Of a stretch of DNA of 64,000 nucleotides, positions 41,038 to 50,402 are shown in pieces. Every line of letters begins with the position of its first letter. The first letter of the stretch is position 1. This stretch comes from Ruthenibacterium avium. GTDB lineage: Bacteria; Bacillota; Clostridia; Oscillospirales; Ruminococcaceae. A program made the translations under genes and the position numbers. The stretch spans positions 1 through 64,000 of the forward strand of contig DWYA01000077.1 in NCBI GenBank assembly GCA_019118905.1, read 5' to 3'. The notes below the pieces were generated by a model, which did no database searches, was not told the DNA's origin, and saw only the letters and a list, made by a program, of their open reading frames with translations.

Positions 41038-41628
41038 ATGGAAAAAGTGGATGCACGGGTGCAGAAAACAAAAAAACGGCTGTGTGATGCGCTGATTAGC
41101 CTCATGCAGGAAAAGCGGCTGGAGCATATTACGGTAAAAGAGCTGTGTGCCCGAAGCGGGTTAAACCGCGGAACGTTCTATCTGCACTATCAAAATGTAT
41201 TTGAGCTGATGCAGGACGTGGAGCAAGGCTTGGAGGAGGGCTTTTCTCAAGTTCTGCTTCGTGCACCCATTGAGACGCTTTATGCAGGGGGGCAAAAACC
41301 GGTGCTGGATGACGTGTGCCGCTACTTTGAAGAACATGCGGCAGCGTGTCGGCTGTTTTTGTCCCGCGGAGAGCACACAGCGTTGGTAGAGCGTGTGAAG
41401 CGCGTGGTGCGTGAGCGCGCGTTGGCGCAGTGGCGGCTGATGTATGGCGAGGATCCCCGCTATGAGTATGCCTTTGCCTTTGTTGCTTCGGGCTGTATCG
41501 GAATGCTGACCCTTTGGCTGGAGCAGGACACGCCCTGCTCTGCCGAGGAAATGGCACAGATGATGGAGGGCTTTATTGCAAAGGCGGCGGAGGCCATGGC
41601 GCCGCAAAGCGACCCGAAAACCCGTTGA
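41038..41628 (+). CDS. TetR-family transcriptional regulator
   Basis: 196 residues. The HTH at about 25-45 reads ITVKELCARSGLNRGTFYLHY, typical TetR; its core is SGLNRGTFYLHY. The ligand domain (about 60-190) resembles the C-terminal TetR_C_7-like group. AGGAGG lies 8 bases before ATG. It is divergent from the FtsX-type ABC operon, the expected target. Confidence 0.92.
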   Translation: MEKVDARVQKTKKRLCDALISLMQEKRLEHITVKELCARSGLNRGTFYLHYQNVFELMQDVEQGLEEGFSQVLLRAPIETLYAGGQKPVLDDVCRYFEEHAAACRLFLSRGEHTALVERVKRVVRERALAQWRLMYGEDPRYEYAFAFVASGCIGMLTLWLEQDTPCSAEEMAQMMEGFIAKAAEAMAPQSDPKTR

Positions 41629-41658
41629 ACAGCCGCTTTGACCGGCGGGAGCTTTCCC

Positions 41659-41687
41659 TTGTACAAAAAAGCGCTTCGTGGTATAAT
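41659..41687 (+). promoter_or_regulatory. Promoter of the lipoprotein/two-component operon
   Basis: TTGTAC (41659-41664), a 17-base spacer and TATAAT (41682-41687). The leader then contains a CGCCC-TTCG-GGGCG tetraloop hairpin (about 41709-41722). Confidence 0.7.
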
Positions 41688-41768
41688 AGCCGCAAAGCGG
41701 CGAAAAAACGCCCTTCGGGGCGGTGTAAAACGGATCGTTTTCTCAAGCGCGCTGTGAGACAGGAGGCG

Positions 41769-43046
41769 TTGAACATCAAAAAAGGACGATTGATTTTCGT
41801 GCTGTGCATCGGGTGCCTTTTGATGCTGACCGCCTGCGGCGGCGTTTCTTTAACCGGGCAAAATGTGGAGGAGCTTTTGCGTGCGCCGCAGCTGAGCACC
41901 ATGCAGAATGCCGTCCAAACGGCGCTGAACCACTATTTGGGGGAAACGCTGCAGCTGAAATATCCGCGCGGGGGTGAGGAAATGGCCCCGTTTTTGTTTG
42001 AGGATTTTGACGGCGACGGCGCGCAGGAGGCGGCTGTGCTGTACACGACGGAGGCCGGCGCCAAGACGGTGAATATTGCTGTTTTGGAGCAAGACGGCAG
42101 CGATTGGCTTGTGGCGTATAACTTGCCGGGTTTAGGCGCTGAAGTGGCGCAGGCGCAGGTGGTGACGTTAACAGAGGGTGGAAAGCAGCTTGTCATCGGT
42201 TATGCCAACGCCAATTTAACCGAAAAATATTTGGTGGCCTACGGCTATGCAGACGACCAGCTGCATGTGATGACAACGCAGGCTTACGATGCCTACACTG
42301 CGCAGGATTTGTTTGACACCGGCCTTCAGCAGCTGCTGTTGGTGCCGCCGGCAACACAGCCCGGTGCGCTGAGTATGCAGGTGTATGACGGCAGCAGCGG
42401 CGAGGTAACGCTGCGGCAAACGCTGCTTTTGGATGAAAGACTGACGCGATGCACCGCTTTAGACGCCACGCAGTCCGGCCAGCGGCGAGGGATTGTCGTA
42501 AGCGCAGAGCTGAGCGCGGGCGGAACGGCCAATCAGGTGGTGTGCGCCGATGATGGTGCGCTGGTGCTTTGGCCGAAAGACCACCCGGAAGATGTGGTGC
42601 AAGCCTCGTCCCGCACCGACGAAGCGCTCACGGTGCGCGATTTGTGGCAGCGCGGCACACTGTATATTCCCTGCTTGCCCGGAAGCTTTTCTACGCAAAG
42701 TACCTCTCAGCGTTATTATGCAGTGGAGTGGCGCGATTATCTTTCCGACGGCAGCACCGGGCAGTTTGGGATCTTTGACAGCACATCCGGCGTTTATGTG
42801 CGTGTTCCGCTGTATTGGAAGGGTGAAATTCAGCTTGAAGATGGTTTGGAAGAAAACGTGTGGCGTATTTGTCAAAAGAGCACCGGCGAAACCTTAGTGG
42901 TTTTGCGCATTGGAACAAACGAAACGCCGCTTGGCGCCTATCAGATGCTGCGCACAAAGGGCAGTGTTGCTGTTATGGCTTTATTCGGGGAAGGCTGCAC
43001 TCCGTCGGAACGCAGCATCCTTCAAACCGGGATTCAATTCTTTTAA
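41769..43046 (+). CDS. Predicted lipoprotein of unknown function
   Basis: About 425 residues. The signal peptide has lipobox LTAC near residue 19 (IFVLCIGCLLMLTACGG), so it is surface-anchored. A DFDGDGAQEA loop near 85 looks like an FG-GAP/calcium-type turn, and similar beta-rich repeats follow, suggesting a propeller. The start is uncertain: TTG 41769 (MNIKKGRL) gives the best signal peptide but sits only 2 bases from AGGAGG, while GTG 41754 is the alternative. It precedes a response regulator and kinase and may be their sensor accessory. I do not recognise the family. Confidence 0.75.
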   Translation: MNIKKGRLIFVLCIGCLLMLTACGGVSLTGQNVEELLRAPQLSTMQNAVQTALNHYLGETLQLKYPRGGEEMAPFLFEDFDGDGAQEAAVLYTTEAGAKTVNIAVLEQDGSDWLVAYNLPGLGAEVAQAQVVTLTEGGKQLVIGYANANLTEKYLVAYGYADDQLHVMTTQAYDAYTAQDLFDTGLQQLLLVPPATQPGALSMQVYDGSSGEVTLRQTLLLDERLTRCTALDATQSGQRRGIVVSAELSAGGTANQVVCADDGALVLWPKDHPEDVVQASSRTDEALTVRDLWQRGTLYIPCLPGSFSTQSTSQRYYAVEWRDYLSDGSTGQFGIFDSTSGVYVRVPLYWKGEIQLEDGLEENVWRICQKSTGETLVVLRIGTNETPLGAYQMLRTKGSVAVMALFGEGCTPSERSILQTGIQFF

Positions 43047-43141
43047 CGCTTGTTTTTCAGCGGCTTGCTGCGAAAGTAAGCTGTAATGGGAATCGCCGCG
43101 GGCTGCGGCGGATACAATGAACAGCAAAGGAGAAGCAAATC

Positions 43142-43834
43142 ATGCAAAAGATATTGGTCGTTGAGGACGAGGAATCGATCCGCGAGGTATTGGTGCTCAA
43201 TTTGCGCATGGCAGGCTATGAAGTGGCGGAAGCCGGCAGCGCGGAATCTGCCTTGAGCTTGTTTGAGTCGGGTGCCGTGTTTGACGCTGCGATTTTGGAT
43301 ATTATGCTTCCCGGCATGAACGGGTTTTCCCTTTGCGAAACCATCCGGCGGGAACATGCTGATATTGGTATTATCATGCTGAGTGCTAAGGCGATGGAGG
43401 CCGACAAAATTAAGGGCCTTTCCATTGGTGCAGACGATTATATGACAAAGCCGTTCAGCGTCAGCGAGCTTTTGGCGCGCGTAGAGGCGCTGGTGCGCCG
43501 TGTTGCGCGTGTGAGCAATGAGCGGCAGGAGGATGGACGCATTGTCAGCGGTAACTTTGTGCTGGACGAAAAAAGCCGTGTGCTGTATAAAAACGGTGTC
43601 CCCATTGATTTGACCCAAGTGGAGTTTCAAATTATGGAGCTGTTTTTCGCCAACCCCGGCGTCGCGCTGGTGCGCGAGAAAATTTTGGAGGGCGTTTGGG
43701 GCGAAAACTACTATGGCGATGTGAAAATTGTGGATGTGAACATCCGCCGTCTTCGCATGAAAGTGGAGGACGAGCCGTCCAGCCCCAAGCATATTCTGAC
43801 CGTGTGGGGTTACGGTTACCGCTGGAACGCATAA
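43142..43834 (+). CDS. OmpR/PhoB-family response regulator
   Basis: 230 residues. The receiver has the acidic pair in VVEDEES and phosphoacceptor Asp53 in ILDIMLPGMNG. The conserved Lys is in YMTKPFS. The C-terminal winged helix includes VDVNIRRLRMKVEDEP and ends HILTVWGYGYRWNA. AAGGAG precedes ATG. It lies 42 bases before its kinase. Confidence 0.95.
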   Translation: MQKILVVEDEESIREVLVLNLRMAGYEVAEAGSAESALSLFESGAVFDAAILDIMLPGMNGFSLCETIRREHADIGIIMLSAKAMEADKIKGLSIGADDYMTKPFSVSELLARVEALVRRVARVSNERQEDGRIVSGNFVLDEKSRVLYKNGVPIDLTQVEFQIMELFFANPGVALVREKILEGVWGENYYGDVKIVDVNIRRLRMKVEDEPSSPKHILTVWGYGYRWNA

Positions 43835-43876
43835 CATTGCCCCGGCAAACGCAAAACAGGCAAAGGAGGCCGCGCA

Positions 43877-45310
43877 TTGGATAGCATTACACGCCGCTGG
43901 GTGCGCGGCAGCTTATTGATTACCGTTTTGGTTTTGGTGTTTGCCGAGGCCATGTTTTTGTATTTTTCCATCAGCGGCTATTATGAAGGCGCGGCGCGCA
44001 CTTTGCGCAGCCGCATTGACACGCTGATCACCCAGCTTTCCGTCAACGACGCTTCTACACCGCAAAGCCGTGAGCTGGTGCTGCGCCGTATGGTGGAGCA
44101 GTTTGCCGAGAAAGATAAGTTTGAGCTGATGCTGATTGACACGCAGGGACGCATCTCGGTGTCTACCGCGGGCTTTGCCGCCGATAAGGACACCCGCGCC
44201 GAGGATTTTGCACAGGCGCTGTTTGACAAGGAAGGCATCGGCCAGTCGATTTACCGTACTTCCAGCGGCGAGCGCGTGATGGCCATGAGCGCTATTTTGC
44301 CCTTTGCCTGCGGCGAAATTTTGTCGGTGCGGCTGGTGACCAGCATGGCGCTGATTGATAAAACGCTTTTTTCCATGATTGCCGTCAGCCTTTTGGTGGC
44401 GGCGGCTGTGCTGGGCTTTACCCTGTGGTCGGGCCTGTTTTTTATTCGCAGTATTGTGCGCCCCATCGGCGTGATTGAGGCCAACGCGGCACGCATTGCC
44501 CGCGGCAATTTGGACGTGCGCATTGACAACAAATATGATGACGAGGTGGGCAAGCTGGCGAACGCCATCAACCGCATGGCGGGAGATTTGGAAAAGACCG
44601 AGCGCATGAAAAACGAATTTATTTCCTCGGTTTCGCACGAGCTGCGCACCCCGCTGACTTCCATTAAAGGCTGGGTGGAAACCATCCGCAGCACCAAAGA
44701 CACGAGCGACCCCATTTTTCAGCGCGGTTTGCAGGTGATTGCCGGCGAAACTGACCGTTTATATGAAATGGTGGAGGAGCTGCTGGACTTTTCCCGGATG
44801 CAAAGCGGGTTGGTTTTGAAGTGTCAAAAGCTGGATTTAGCCGCCGAGGTGAGCGACGCGGTATTGGTGGTAGAGCAGCGCGCCGGTTTGGAGGGCGTTG
44901 CTTTGTCTTGGGAAGAACCGGCGGAGCCCGTTGTGGTCAGCGCCGACCCCGGACGGCTGCGGCAGGTGTTCGTGAATCTTTTGGATAACGCTTTAAAATA
45001 CTCCGGCAAAGGCACTACCATTCGTTTGGAAATGCTGGAGGACGGCAGAAGCGTCTATGTGAATATCACAGATGAAGGCCCCGGCATTGCGCCCGAGGAC
45101 TTGGAGCATGTGAAGATGAAATTTTACAAAGGCAAGGGGGCGGTGCGCGGAAGCGGCATCGGCCTTGCTGTGGTAGATGAAATTGTGCGCGCGCACGGGG
45201 GAACGTTTGATATTCAAAGTGAGCAGGGCAAAGGAACCACCGTGACGGTGCGTTTGCCGCTGGAAGGACGCGCACAAATTGCAAACGATGAAAGGACAAA
45301 ACAAGTATGA
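43877..45310 (+). CDS. Sensor histidine kinase
   Basis: 477 residues. TM1 is at about 12-34, an extracytoplasmic sensor (about 35-160) follows, and TM2 is at about 165-195. HAMP is at about 196-245, HisKA has His254 in SSVSHELRTPL, and the HATPase has an N-box NLLDNALKYS and G-boxes DEGPGIAPED and GSGIGLAVV. The start codon is TTG with AAAGGAGG 8 bases upstream. The stop overlaps the next start by 4 bases (ATGA). The architecture resembles PhoR-type kinases; the signal is unknown. Confidence 0.93.
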   Translation: MDSITRRWVRGSLLITVLVLVFAEAMFLYFSISGYYEGAARTLRSRIDTLITQLSVNDASTPQSRELVLRRMVEQFAEKDKFELMLIDTQGRISVSTAGFAADKDTRAEDFAQALFDKEGIGQSIYRTSSGERVMAMSAILPFACGEILSVRLVTSMALIDKTLFSMIAVSLLVAAAVLGFTLWSGLFFIRSIVRPIGVIEANAARIARGNLDVRIDNKYDDEVGKLANAINRMAGDLEKTERMKNEFISSVSHELRTPLTSIKGWVETIRSTKDTSDPIFQRGLQVIAGETDRLYEMVEELLDFSRMQSGLVLKCQKLDLAAEVSDAVLVVEQRAGLEGVALSWEEPAEPVVVSADPGRLRQVFVNLLDNALKYSGKGTTIRLEMLEDGRSVYVNITDEGPGIAPEDLEHVKMKFYKGKGAVRGSGIGLAVVDEIVRAHGGTFDIQSEQGKGTTVTVRLPLEGRAQIANDERTKQV

Positions 45311-46254
45311 AGCAGCGTTCGGGCGGCAATGCCGCCTTTAAAACAACCGTTGGCGGTCAAGCGCTGATGGAAGGTGTGATGATGCGCGGGCCGCACAAAA
45401 TTGCTTATGCCGTGCGAAGCCCCGAGGGAAAAATTGTGACAGAGGTGGAGCCGGTAAAAAAGTATGCCTGGCAGAAAATTCCCTTTGTACGCGGCGTGGG
45501 AAGCTTTATCGAAAGCATGGTGAACGGCTATCGCTATTTGATGAAAAGCGCCGATATTGCTATGACGGAAGAAGAAAAGCAGGAGGAACAGCCCTCGCGC
45601 TTCGAGCTTTGGATGGAAAAGCATTTGGGCGAAAAAGGCTTTCAGGTTTTGATGACGCTTTCCTCCGTGCTCGGCGCCGTGATTGCCATTGTGCTGTTTA
45701 TGGTGGTGCCGACGTTCCTTGTCGGGCTTTTGAACAAGGTGGTAGACCTCGGCGGTTGGAAAACGCTGTTGGAAGGCATTGTGAAAATTGCGCTTTTGGT
45801 GGGATACATGGCGGCGGTCAGCCTTGTGCCGGACATTGCCCGCATGTTCCGCTATCACGGCGCAGAACATAAAACGATTGCATGCTATGAACACGATTTG
45901 GAACTGACGGTGGAAAACGTGCGCCAGTGCAGCCGATTTCATCCCCGCTGCGGCACCAGCTTTATTTTAATTATTTTGGTGGTTTCGGTGCTGCTGTTCA
46001 GCGTCATTCCCTGGTCAAGCCTGGGCTTGCGCATTGTGTATAAGATTTTGCTGCTGCCTGTCGTGATGGGCGTCAGCTACGAAATTTTAAAAATCTGCGG
46101 CAGATATGATAACCTTGTCACAAGGGCCATTTCTGCGCCCGGCCTGTGGCTCCAGCGCATTACGACGAAAGAGCCGGATGACAGCATGATTGAATGTGCG
46201 ATTGCCGCTGTTAAGCCCGTTTTGCCCGAAGACAGACGCGAGGGCGAATGGTGA
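45307..46254 (+). CDS. DUF1385 family membrane protein (YqhQ-like)
   Basis: 315 residues. The family hallmark VGGQALMEGVMMRGP is near residues 14-28, and HGAEHKTIACYE near 188 carries conserved His/Glu. Membrane helices lie at about 115-140, 160-180 and 215-260. In many Firmicutes it lies beside prmC and prfA, as here with prmC. Function unknown. It is coupled to the upstream kinase by an ATGA overlap and overlaps prmC by 7 bases. Confidence 0.9.
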   Translation: MKQRSGGNAAFKTTVGGQALMEGVMMRGPHKIAYAVRSPEGKIVTEVEPVKKYAWQKIPFVRGVGSFIESMVNGYRYLMKSADIAMTEEEKQEEQPSRFELWMEKHLGEKGFQVLMTLSSVLGAVIAIVLFMVVPTFLVGLLNKVVDLGGWKTLLEGIVKIALLVGYMAAVSLVPDIARMFRYHGAEHKTIACYEHDLELTVENVRQCSRFHPRCGTSFILIILVVSVLLFSVIPWSSLGLRIVYKILLLPVVMGVSYEILKICGRYDNLVTRAISAPGLWLQRITTKEPDDSMIECAIAAVKPVLPEDRREGEW

Positions 46255-47108
46255 CGGCGCGTGAACACGCCGCCCGTCTGCGTGCGGCGCTGGAACAGGC
46301 GGGGCTGGAAGATGCCGCGTTTGAAGCCGTTCAGCTGCTGGAAATTGTAGGGATATCCGCCCGGCGCACGCCGGATGCGGTGCTTTCGCCGCGCCAAAGC
46401 GAACAGCTGGATCATTTGCTGGAACAGCGCCTTCGCCGCGTCCCCTTGCAGTATTTGGCAGGAGAATGGGACTTTTGGGATTTTACCGTTTGTGTTGGGG
46501 AAGGGGTGCTGATCCCGCGCCCGGATACCGAGCTGTGCGCGATGCTCACCGTAGAGAAAGCAGCTGCGGCGGGTGAAAACGCCTGTGTGCTCGATTTGTG
46601 CAGCGGAAGCGGTATCATTGCGCTGGCGGCGGCACTTCACTGCCAGAAAGCGAAGGTGACGGCTGTCGAGCTTTCCGACGCGGCGCTTCCTTACTTGCGG
46701 CGCAATAACGAGCGCCACGGCGAACGCTGCACCATTGTGCAGGCCGATGTGCTGGCGTGGCACGAAACGCAGCCGTCGGCGGCGTGGGATGTGATTGCCT
46801 CAAACCCGCCTTATGTAACGGAAGAAGAATATCAAGCGCTGGAACCGGAGCTGTTTTATGAGCCGAAAATGGCGCTGACTGCCCCCGAACAGGGGCTTGC
46901 CTTTTACCGGCGCATCATTCCGGCCTATCATCGCCTGTTAAAGCCGGGCGGCTGGATGGTGCTGGAAATTGGCGAAACACAAGCGCCGGACGTTTGCGCC
47001 TTTTATGAGCAGGCGGGTTATGAGGATGTGCAGGTGCATCGGGATTTGGCTGGGCTGCCGCGTGTGGTGATGGCGCAAAAGCCGTCAACCGGCCACAGAA
47101 CAGTATAG
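46248..47108 (+). CDS. prmC: Peptide chain release factor N5-glutamine methyltransferase
   Basis: 286 residues. It methylates the GGQ glutamine of release factors with SAM. The N-terminal helical domain precedes the SAM site VLDLCSGSGIIALA near residue 115 and the catalytic NPPY in IASNPPYVTEEEY near 184. It starts inside the end of the DUF1385 gene (ATGGTGA), so translation is coupled; GTG 46251 is out of frame. No prfA follows. Confidence 0.93.
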   Translation: MVTAREHAARLRAALEQAGLEDAAFEAVQLLEIVGISARRTPDAVLSPRQSEQLDHLLEQRLRRVPLQYLAGEWDFWDFTVCVGEGVLIPRPDTELCAMLTVEKAAAAGENACVLDLCSGSGIIALAAALHCQKAKVTAVELSDAALPYLRRNNERHGERCTIVQADVLAWHETQPSAAWDVIASNPPYVTEEEYQALEPELFYEPKMALTAPEQGLAFYRRIIPAYHRLLKPGGWMVLEIGETQAPDVCAFYEQAGYEDVQVHRDLAGLPRVVMAQKPSTGHRTV

Positions 47109-47165
47109 GAAAAATTTTTTTTGAAAAATTTTATTGAAGGTGTTTTTATCGGACATCTGATTCGG

Positions 47166-47198
47166 TACAATAGAAGTAAGAGAGCAAACATTTGTGCT
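47166..47198 (+). promoter_or_regulatory. recA promoter region with SOS-box-like dyad
   Basis: The -10 TACAAT lies at 47166-47171; the -35 is poor. At 47185-47198 an imperfect dyad (CAAACATTTGTG) matches about 10 of 14 positions of the Gram-positive LexA box CGAACRNRYGTTYG by hand comparison. Its position around or just after the start site would suit repression. Confidence 0.4.
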
Positions 47199-47233
47199 TT
47201 GCTGATCAAGCAACAAACAGGAGGAACACAACT

Positions 47234-48421
47234 ATGGCTGAAAAGAAGCCCTTGCCGCCCGTAGAAAAGAAAGCGGGAAATGAAAAGAAAAATGCATTGG
47301 AAACCGCGCTTTCGCAAATTGAAAAGCAATTCGGAAAAGGCGCTGTGATGAAGCTGGGGCAAAACGTGACCATGCAGGTGGACGCCATCAGCACGGGCAG
47401 CCTGTCGCTGGACTTGGCGCTGGGCATCGGCGGCTTGCCGCGCGGCCGTGTGGTAGAGGTGTACGGCCCGGAATCTTCCGGTAAAACCACCTTGGCGCTG
47501 CACTGCATTGCCCAGGCGCAGAAAAACGGCGGCGAGGTTGCGTTTATCGATGTAGAACACGCGCTCGACCCCGTGTATGCCAAAGCGCTGGGCGTGGACA
47601 TCGACTCTTTGCTGGTCAGCCAGCCGGATACCGGCGAGCAGGCGCTGGAAATTTGTGAAGCGCTGGTGCGTTCGGGCGCCATTGACGCCATCGTTATCGA
47701 CTCCGTTGCCGCTATGGTTCCCCGCGCCGAAATTGAGGGCGAAATGGGCGATTCTCACGTCGGTTTGCAGGCGCGTTTGATGAGCCAGGCGCTCCGCAAG
47801 CTGACCAGCATCATCGGCAAAACCGGAACCGTTGCCATTTTCATCAACCAGCTGCGTGAAAAAGTGGGCGTGGTATATGGCAACCCCGAAGTAACCACGG
47901 GTGGCCGTGCTTTGAAGTATTACTCCTCTGTGCGCATTGATGTGCGCCGCGTGGAGGGTCTCAAGGATTCCAGTGGTGCATTTATCGGCAACCGCACCCG
48001 CGCCAAAGTGGTGAAAAACAAGGTGGCTCCCCCGTTTAAGGAAGCGGAATTTGACATCATGTTCGGTCAAGGCATTTCCAAGACAGGCGAGCTGGTGGAT
48101 TTGGCGGTTAAGCTTGGCTTTATTCAAAAGAGCGGCGCGTGGTTCAGCTACGGTGAAACGCGCTTGGGTCAAGGCCGCGACAACACCAAGAATTATTTAG
48201 ACGAGCATCCCGAGTTGTTTGCCGAGATTGAAACCTTGGTGCGTGAAAATGCCGATAAGCTGTATGCCGGAAAGCCCAAGGCAAGCGGTAAGAAGGCCGC
48301 CAGCTTGGACGATGCCCCCGCAAAAACAGAACAGGCCGCCCCGGCAGAACCGGAAAAACCGGCGGAAAAGCCCGCCCGTGCACCCAAAGCCAACATTGAT
48401 ATTATGGTGGAGGATGAATGA
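47234..48421 (+). CDS. recA: DNA recombinase RecA
   Basis: 395 residues. It forms ATP-dependent nucleoprotein filaments for recombination and triggers LexA-type self-cleavage. Walker A is GPESSGKTT near 78, followed by EHALDPVYA, VIDSVAAMVP (Walker B) and FINQLREKVGVVYGNPE. The C-terminus has a Lys/Ala/Pro-rich acidic tail. ATG 47234 has AGGAGG upstream; the frame open to 47192 lacks one. recX follows with an ATGA overlap. Confidence 0.98.
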   Translation: MAEKKPLPPVEKKAGNEKKNALETALSQIEKQFGKGAVMKLGQNVTMQVDAISTGSLSLDLALGIGGLPRGRVVEVYGPESSGKTTLALHCIAQAQKNGGEVAFIDVEHALDPVYAKALGVDIDSLLVSQPDTGEQALEICEALVRSGAIDAIVIDSVAAMVPRAEIEGEMGDSHVGLQARLMSQALRKLTSIIGKTGTVAIFINQLREKVGVVYGNPEVTTGGRALKYYSSVRIDVRRVEGLKDSSGAFIGNRTRAKVVKNKVAPPFKEAEFDIMFGQGISKTGELVDLAVKLGFIQKSGAWFSYGETRLGQGRDNTKNYLDEHPELFAEIETLVRENADKLYAGKPKASGKKAASLDDAPAKTEQAAPAEPEKPAEKPARAPKANIDIMVEDE

Positions 48422-49053
48422 GAATTTCCAAAATCACGCAGACGCGCCGAGGGCGCTTTGCGCTGTTTGATGAAAACGAGGAATTTCTCTTTTCCGTGGA
48501 TGGGGAGACGCTGGTGCGTCACCATTTGGAAGAAGGAACGCTGCTGGAGCCTTACCAGCTGAAAGAGGTTTTTTCCCAAAGTGAAACGCGCCGCGCCAAA
48601 GATCAGGCGCTGCGCTGGCTTTCCCTGCGCGCTTATGCATCGGGAGAGCTGTATGACAAGCTGTGCCAAAAGTTTGACGAGCATTCTGCGGCGGCCGCCG
48701 TGGCGGAGATGAACCGGCTGGAGCTGCTCGATGACGAAGCCTATGCTGAACGGCGTGCTGCCTATCTTTGTCAAAAAGGAAAGTCGGCGCGTGAAATTGC
48801 CGCCGATTTGAGCCGCAAAGGGCTGCGCCGTGAGCTGATTCAGCAAGTGATGGACGAGCTTGCGCCCGACGAAGGCGAACAGTGCTACCGTTTGGTGTGC
48901 AAAAGCTATTGGTCAAAGCTGCTCGCAGGACAAACCGACAAGGTCATGGCGGCTTTGGCAAGGCGCGGCTTTTCCTACGGGGAAGCAAGGCGTGCGGTGG
49001 AGCGCGCGCTGGAGGAGCAGAATCTCGACTGCGATGTTTTGGACGATGAATGA
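48418..49053 (+). CDS. recX: Regulatory protein RecX
   Basis: A 211-residue three-helix-repeat protein modulating RecA. The family pattern is seen in ALRWLSLRAYASGELYDKL (core RAYASGELYDKL), the EMNRLELLDDEAYAERR segment and the KGKSAREIAADLSRKGL block. It starts within the recA stop (ATGA) and ends in a 4-base overlap with the longer rimO frame. The position after recA confirms the assignment. Confidence 0.93.
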   Translation: MRISKITQTRRGRFALFDENEEFLFSVDGETLVRHHLEEGTLLEPYQLKEVFSQSETRRAKDQALRWLSLRAYASGELYDKLCQKFDEHSAAAAVAEMNRLELLDDEAYAERRAAYLCQKGKSAREIAADLSRKGLRRELIQQVMDELAPDEGEQCYRLVCKSYWSKLLAGQTDKVMAALARRGFSYGEARRAVERALEEQNLDCDVLDDE

Positions 49054-49067
49054 AAAGGAGCAAAACG

Positions 49068-50402
49068 ATGAAAATTGCCATTATTTCTTTGGGATGCCCC
49101 AAAAACCAAGCGGATGCCGATGTGATGGCGCATTCGCTGTTGGCGGCTGGGCACACCACCACACCGGAGCTTTCCGAAGCCGACTGCATCATGGTGAACA
49201 CCTGCGGCTTCATTGAAAGCGCCAAGCAGGAGGCCATTGAAAACATTTTAAAGGCGTGTGCCGGGAAAGAGGAAAACCCCAACTTGAAAGTGGTGGTAAC
49301 GGGCTGTCTTGCCGAGCGCTACCGCCATGAAATTGTCACGGAAATCCCCGAAGTAGATGCTGTGGTGGGTATGGCATCCAACCAAAACATTGTAGATATC
49401 ATCGAGCAGACTGTGCGCGGCAGTGAACAGCCCGTGGAGGCGTACGGCGCAAAAGAGGATTATGCCTTGGGCGGTGCGCGTGTGATTTCCACGCCGTCCC
49501 ACTATGCCTATTTGAAAATTGCCGAAGGCTGCAACAATCGCTGCACCTACTGCGCCATTCCGCTGATTCGCGGCAATCTGCGCAGCCGCACCGTAGAGGA
49601 TGTGGTAAAGGAAGCCGAGTTTTTGGCGCAGCAGGGTGTGAAGGAAATCATTTTGGTGGCGCAGGACTTGACGGCGTTTGGCCAAGACCGCGGCGCGGTG
49701 GAAATTGCGCCTTTGCTGGATGCACTCAACGCGGTAGAAGGCATTGAGTGGATTCGTCTGCTGTACGCTTATCCCGAGCGCATTACCGACGAGTTTATCG
49801 CGGCAATGGTGCGCAATGAAAAAGTGCTGCATTATTTGGATGTCCCCATCCAGCACATTGACAGCGACGTGCTGCGCGCCATGAACCGCAAGGGCGACGA
49901 GCAAACCGTGCGCAGTGCGCTGGCTCGTTTGCGCAAGGCGATGCCTGACATCACCCTGCGCACGACGCTGATTGCGGGCTTCCCTGGCGAAACGGAACAG
50001 CAGTTTGAAAAACTGTGTGCCTTTGTGCGCGAGGAGCGCTTTGACCGTCTGGGCTGTTTTGCTTACAGCGAGGAGGAAGGTACACCGGCGGCGCAGATGG
50101 AGCAAATGCCTATGGAGGTGCGCGAGCAGCGCGCCGAGGCCGTCATGCGTGCACAGGCCGATGTAATGAACGAGCTGCAAGCGGCAAAAGTGGGCAGTGT
50201 GATGCAGGTGATTTGCGACGGCTACGACGATGAAAATGACCTGTATTTGTGCCGCAGCCGTGGGGATGCACCGGAAATTGATTCTGAGGTTTGCGTGGCA
50301 AGCGAGGAACCGCTTTATCCGGGTAATTTCTATACGGTTTGTATTAAAGATAGCGATGTTTACGATTTGTACGGAGAATTGACAGAGGAGGCGCAGGCAT
50401 GA
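49068..50402 (+). CDS. rimO: Ribosomal protein uS12 methylthiotransferase RimO
   Basis: 444 residues. The N-terminal UPF0004 domain (IISLGCPKNQADAD, then NTCGFIESAKQE) holds the auxiliary cluster. The radical SAM triad is in EGCNNRCTYCAIP near 150. A C-terminal TRAM domain is expected at about 375-440. The RimO-type GCPKNxxD motif separates it from MiaB. ATG 49068 has AAAAGGAG upstream; the frame from 49050 is an extension into recX. Confidence 0.95.
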   Translation: MKIAIISLGCPKNQADADVMAHSLLAAGHTTTPELSEADCIMVNTCGFIESAKQEAIENILKACAGKEENPNLKVVVTGCLAERYRHEIVTEIPEVDAVVGMASNQNIVDIIEQTVRGSEQPVEAYGAKEDYALGGARVISTPSHYAYLKIAEGCNNRCTYCAIPLIRGNLRSRTVEDVVKEAEFLAQQGVKEIILVAQDLTAFGQDRGAVEIAPLLDALNAVEGIEWIRLLYAYPERITDEFIAAMVRNEKVLHYLDVPIQHIDSDVLRAMNRKGDEQTVRSALARLRKAMPDITLRTTLIAGFPGETEQQFEKLCAFVREERFDRLGCFAYSEEEGTPAAQMEQMPMEVREQRAEAVMRAQADVMNELQAAKVGSVMQVICDGYDDENDLYLCRSRGDAPEIDSEVCVASEEPLYPGNFYTVCIKDSDVYDLYGELTEEAQA

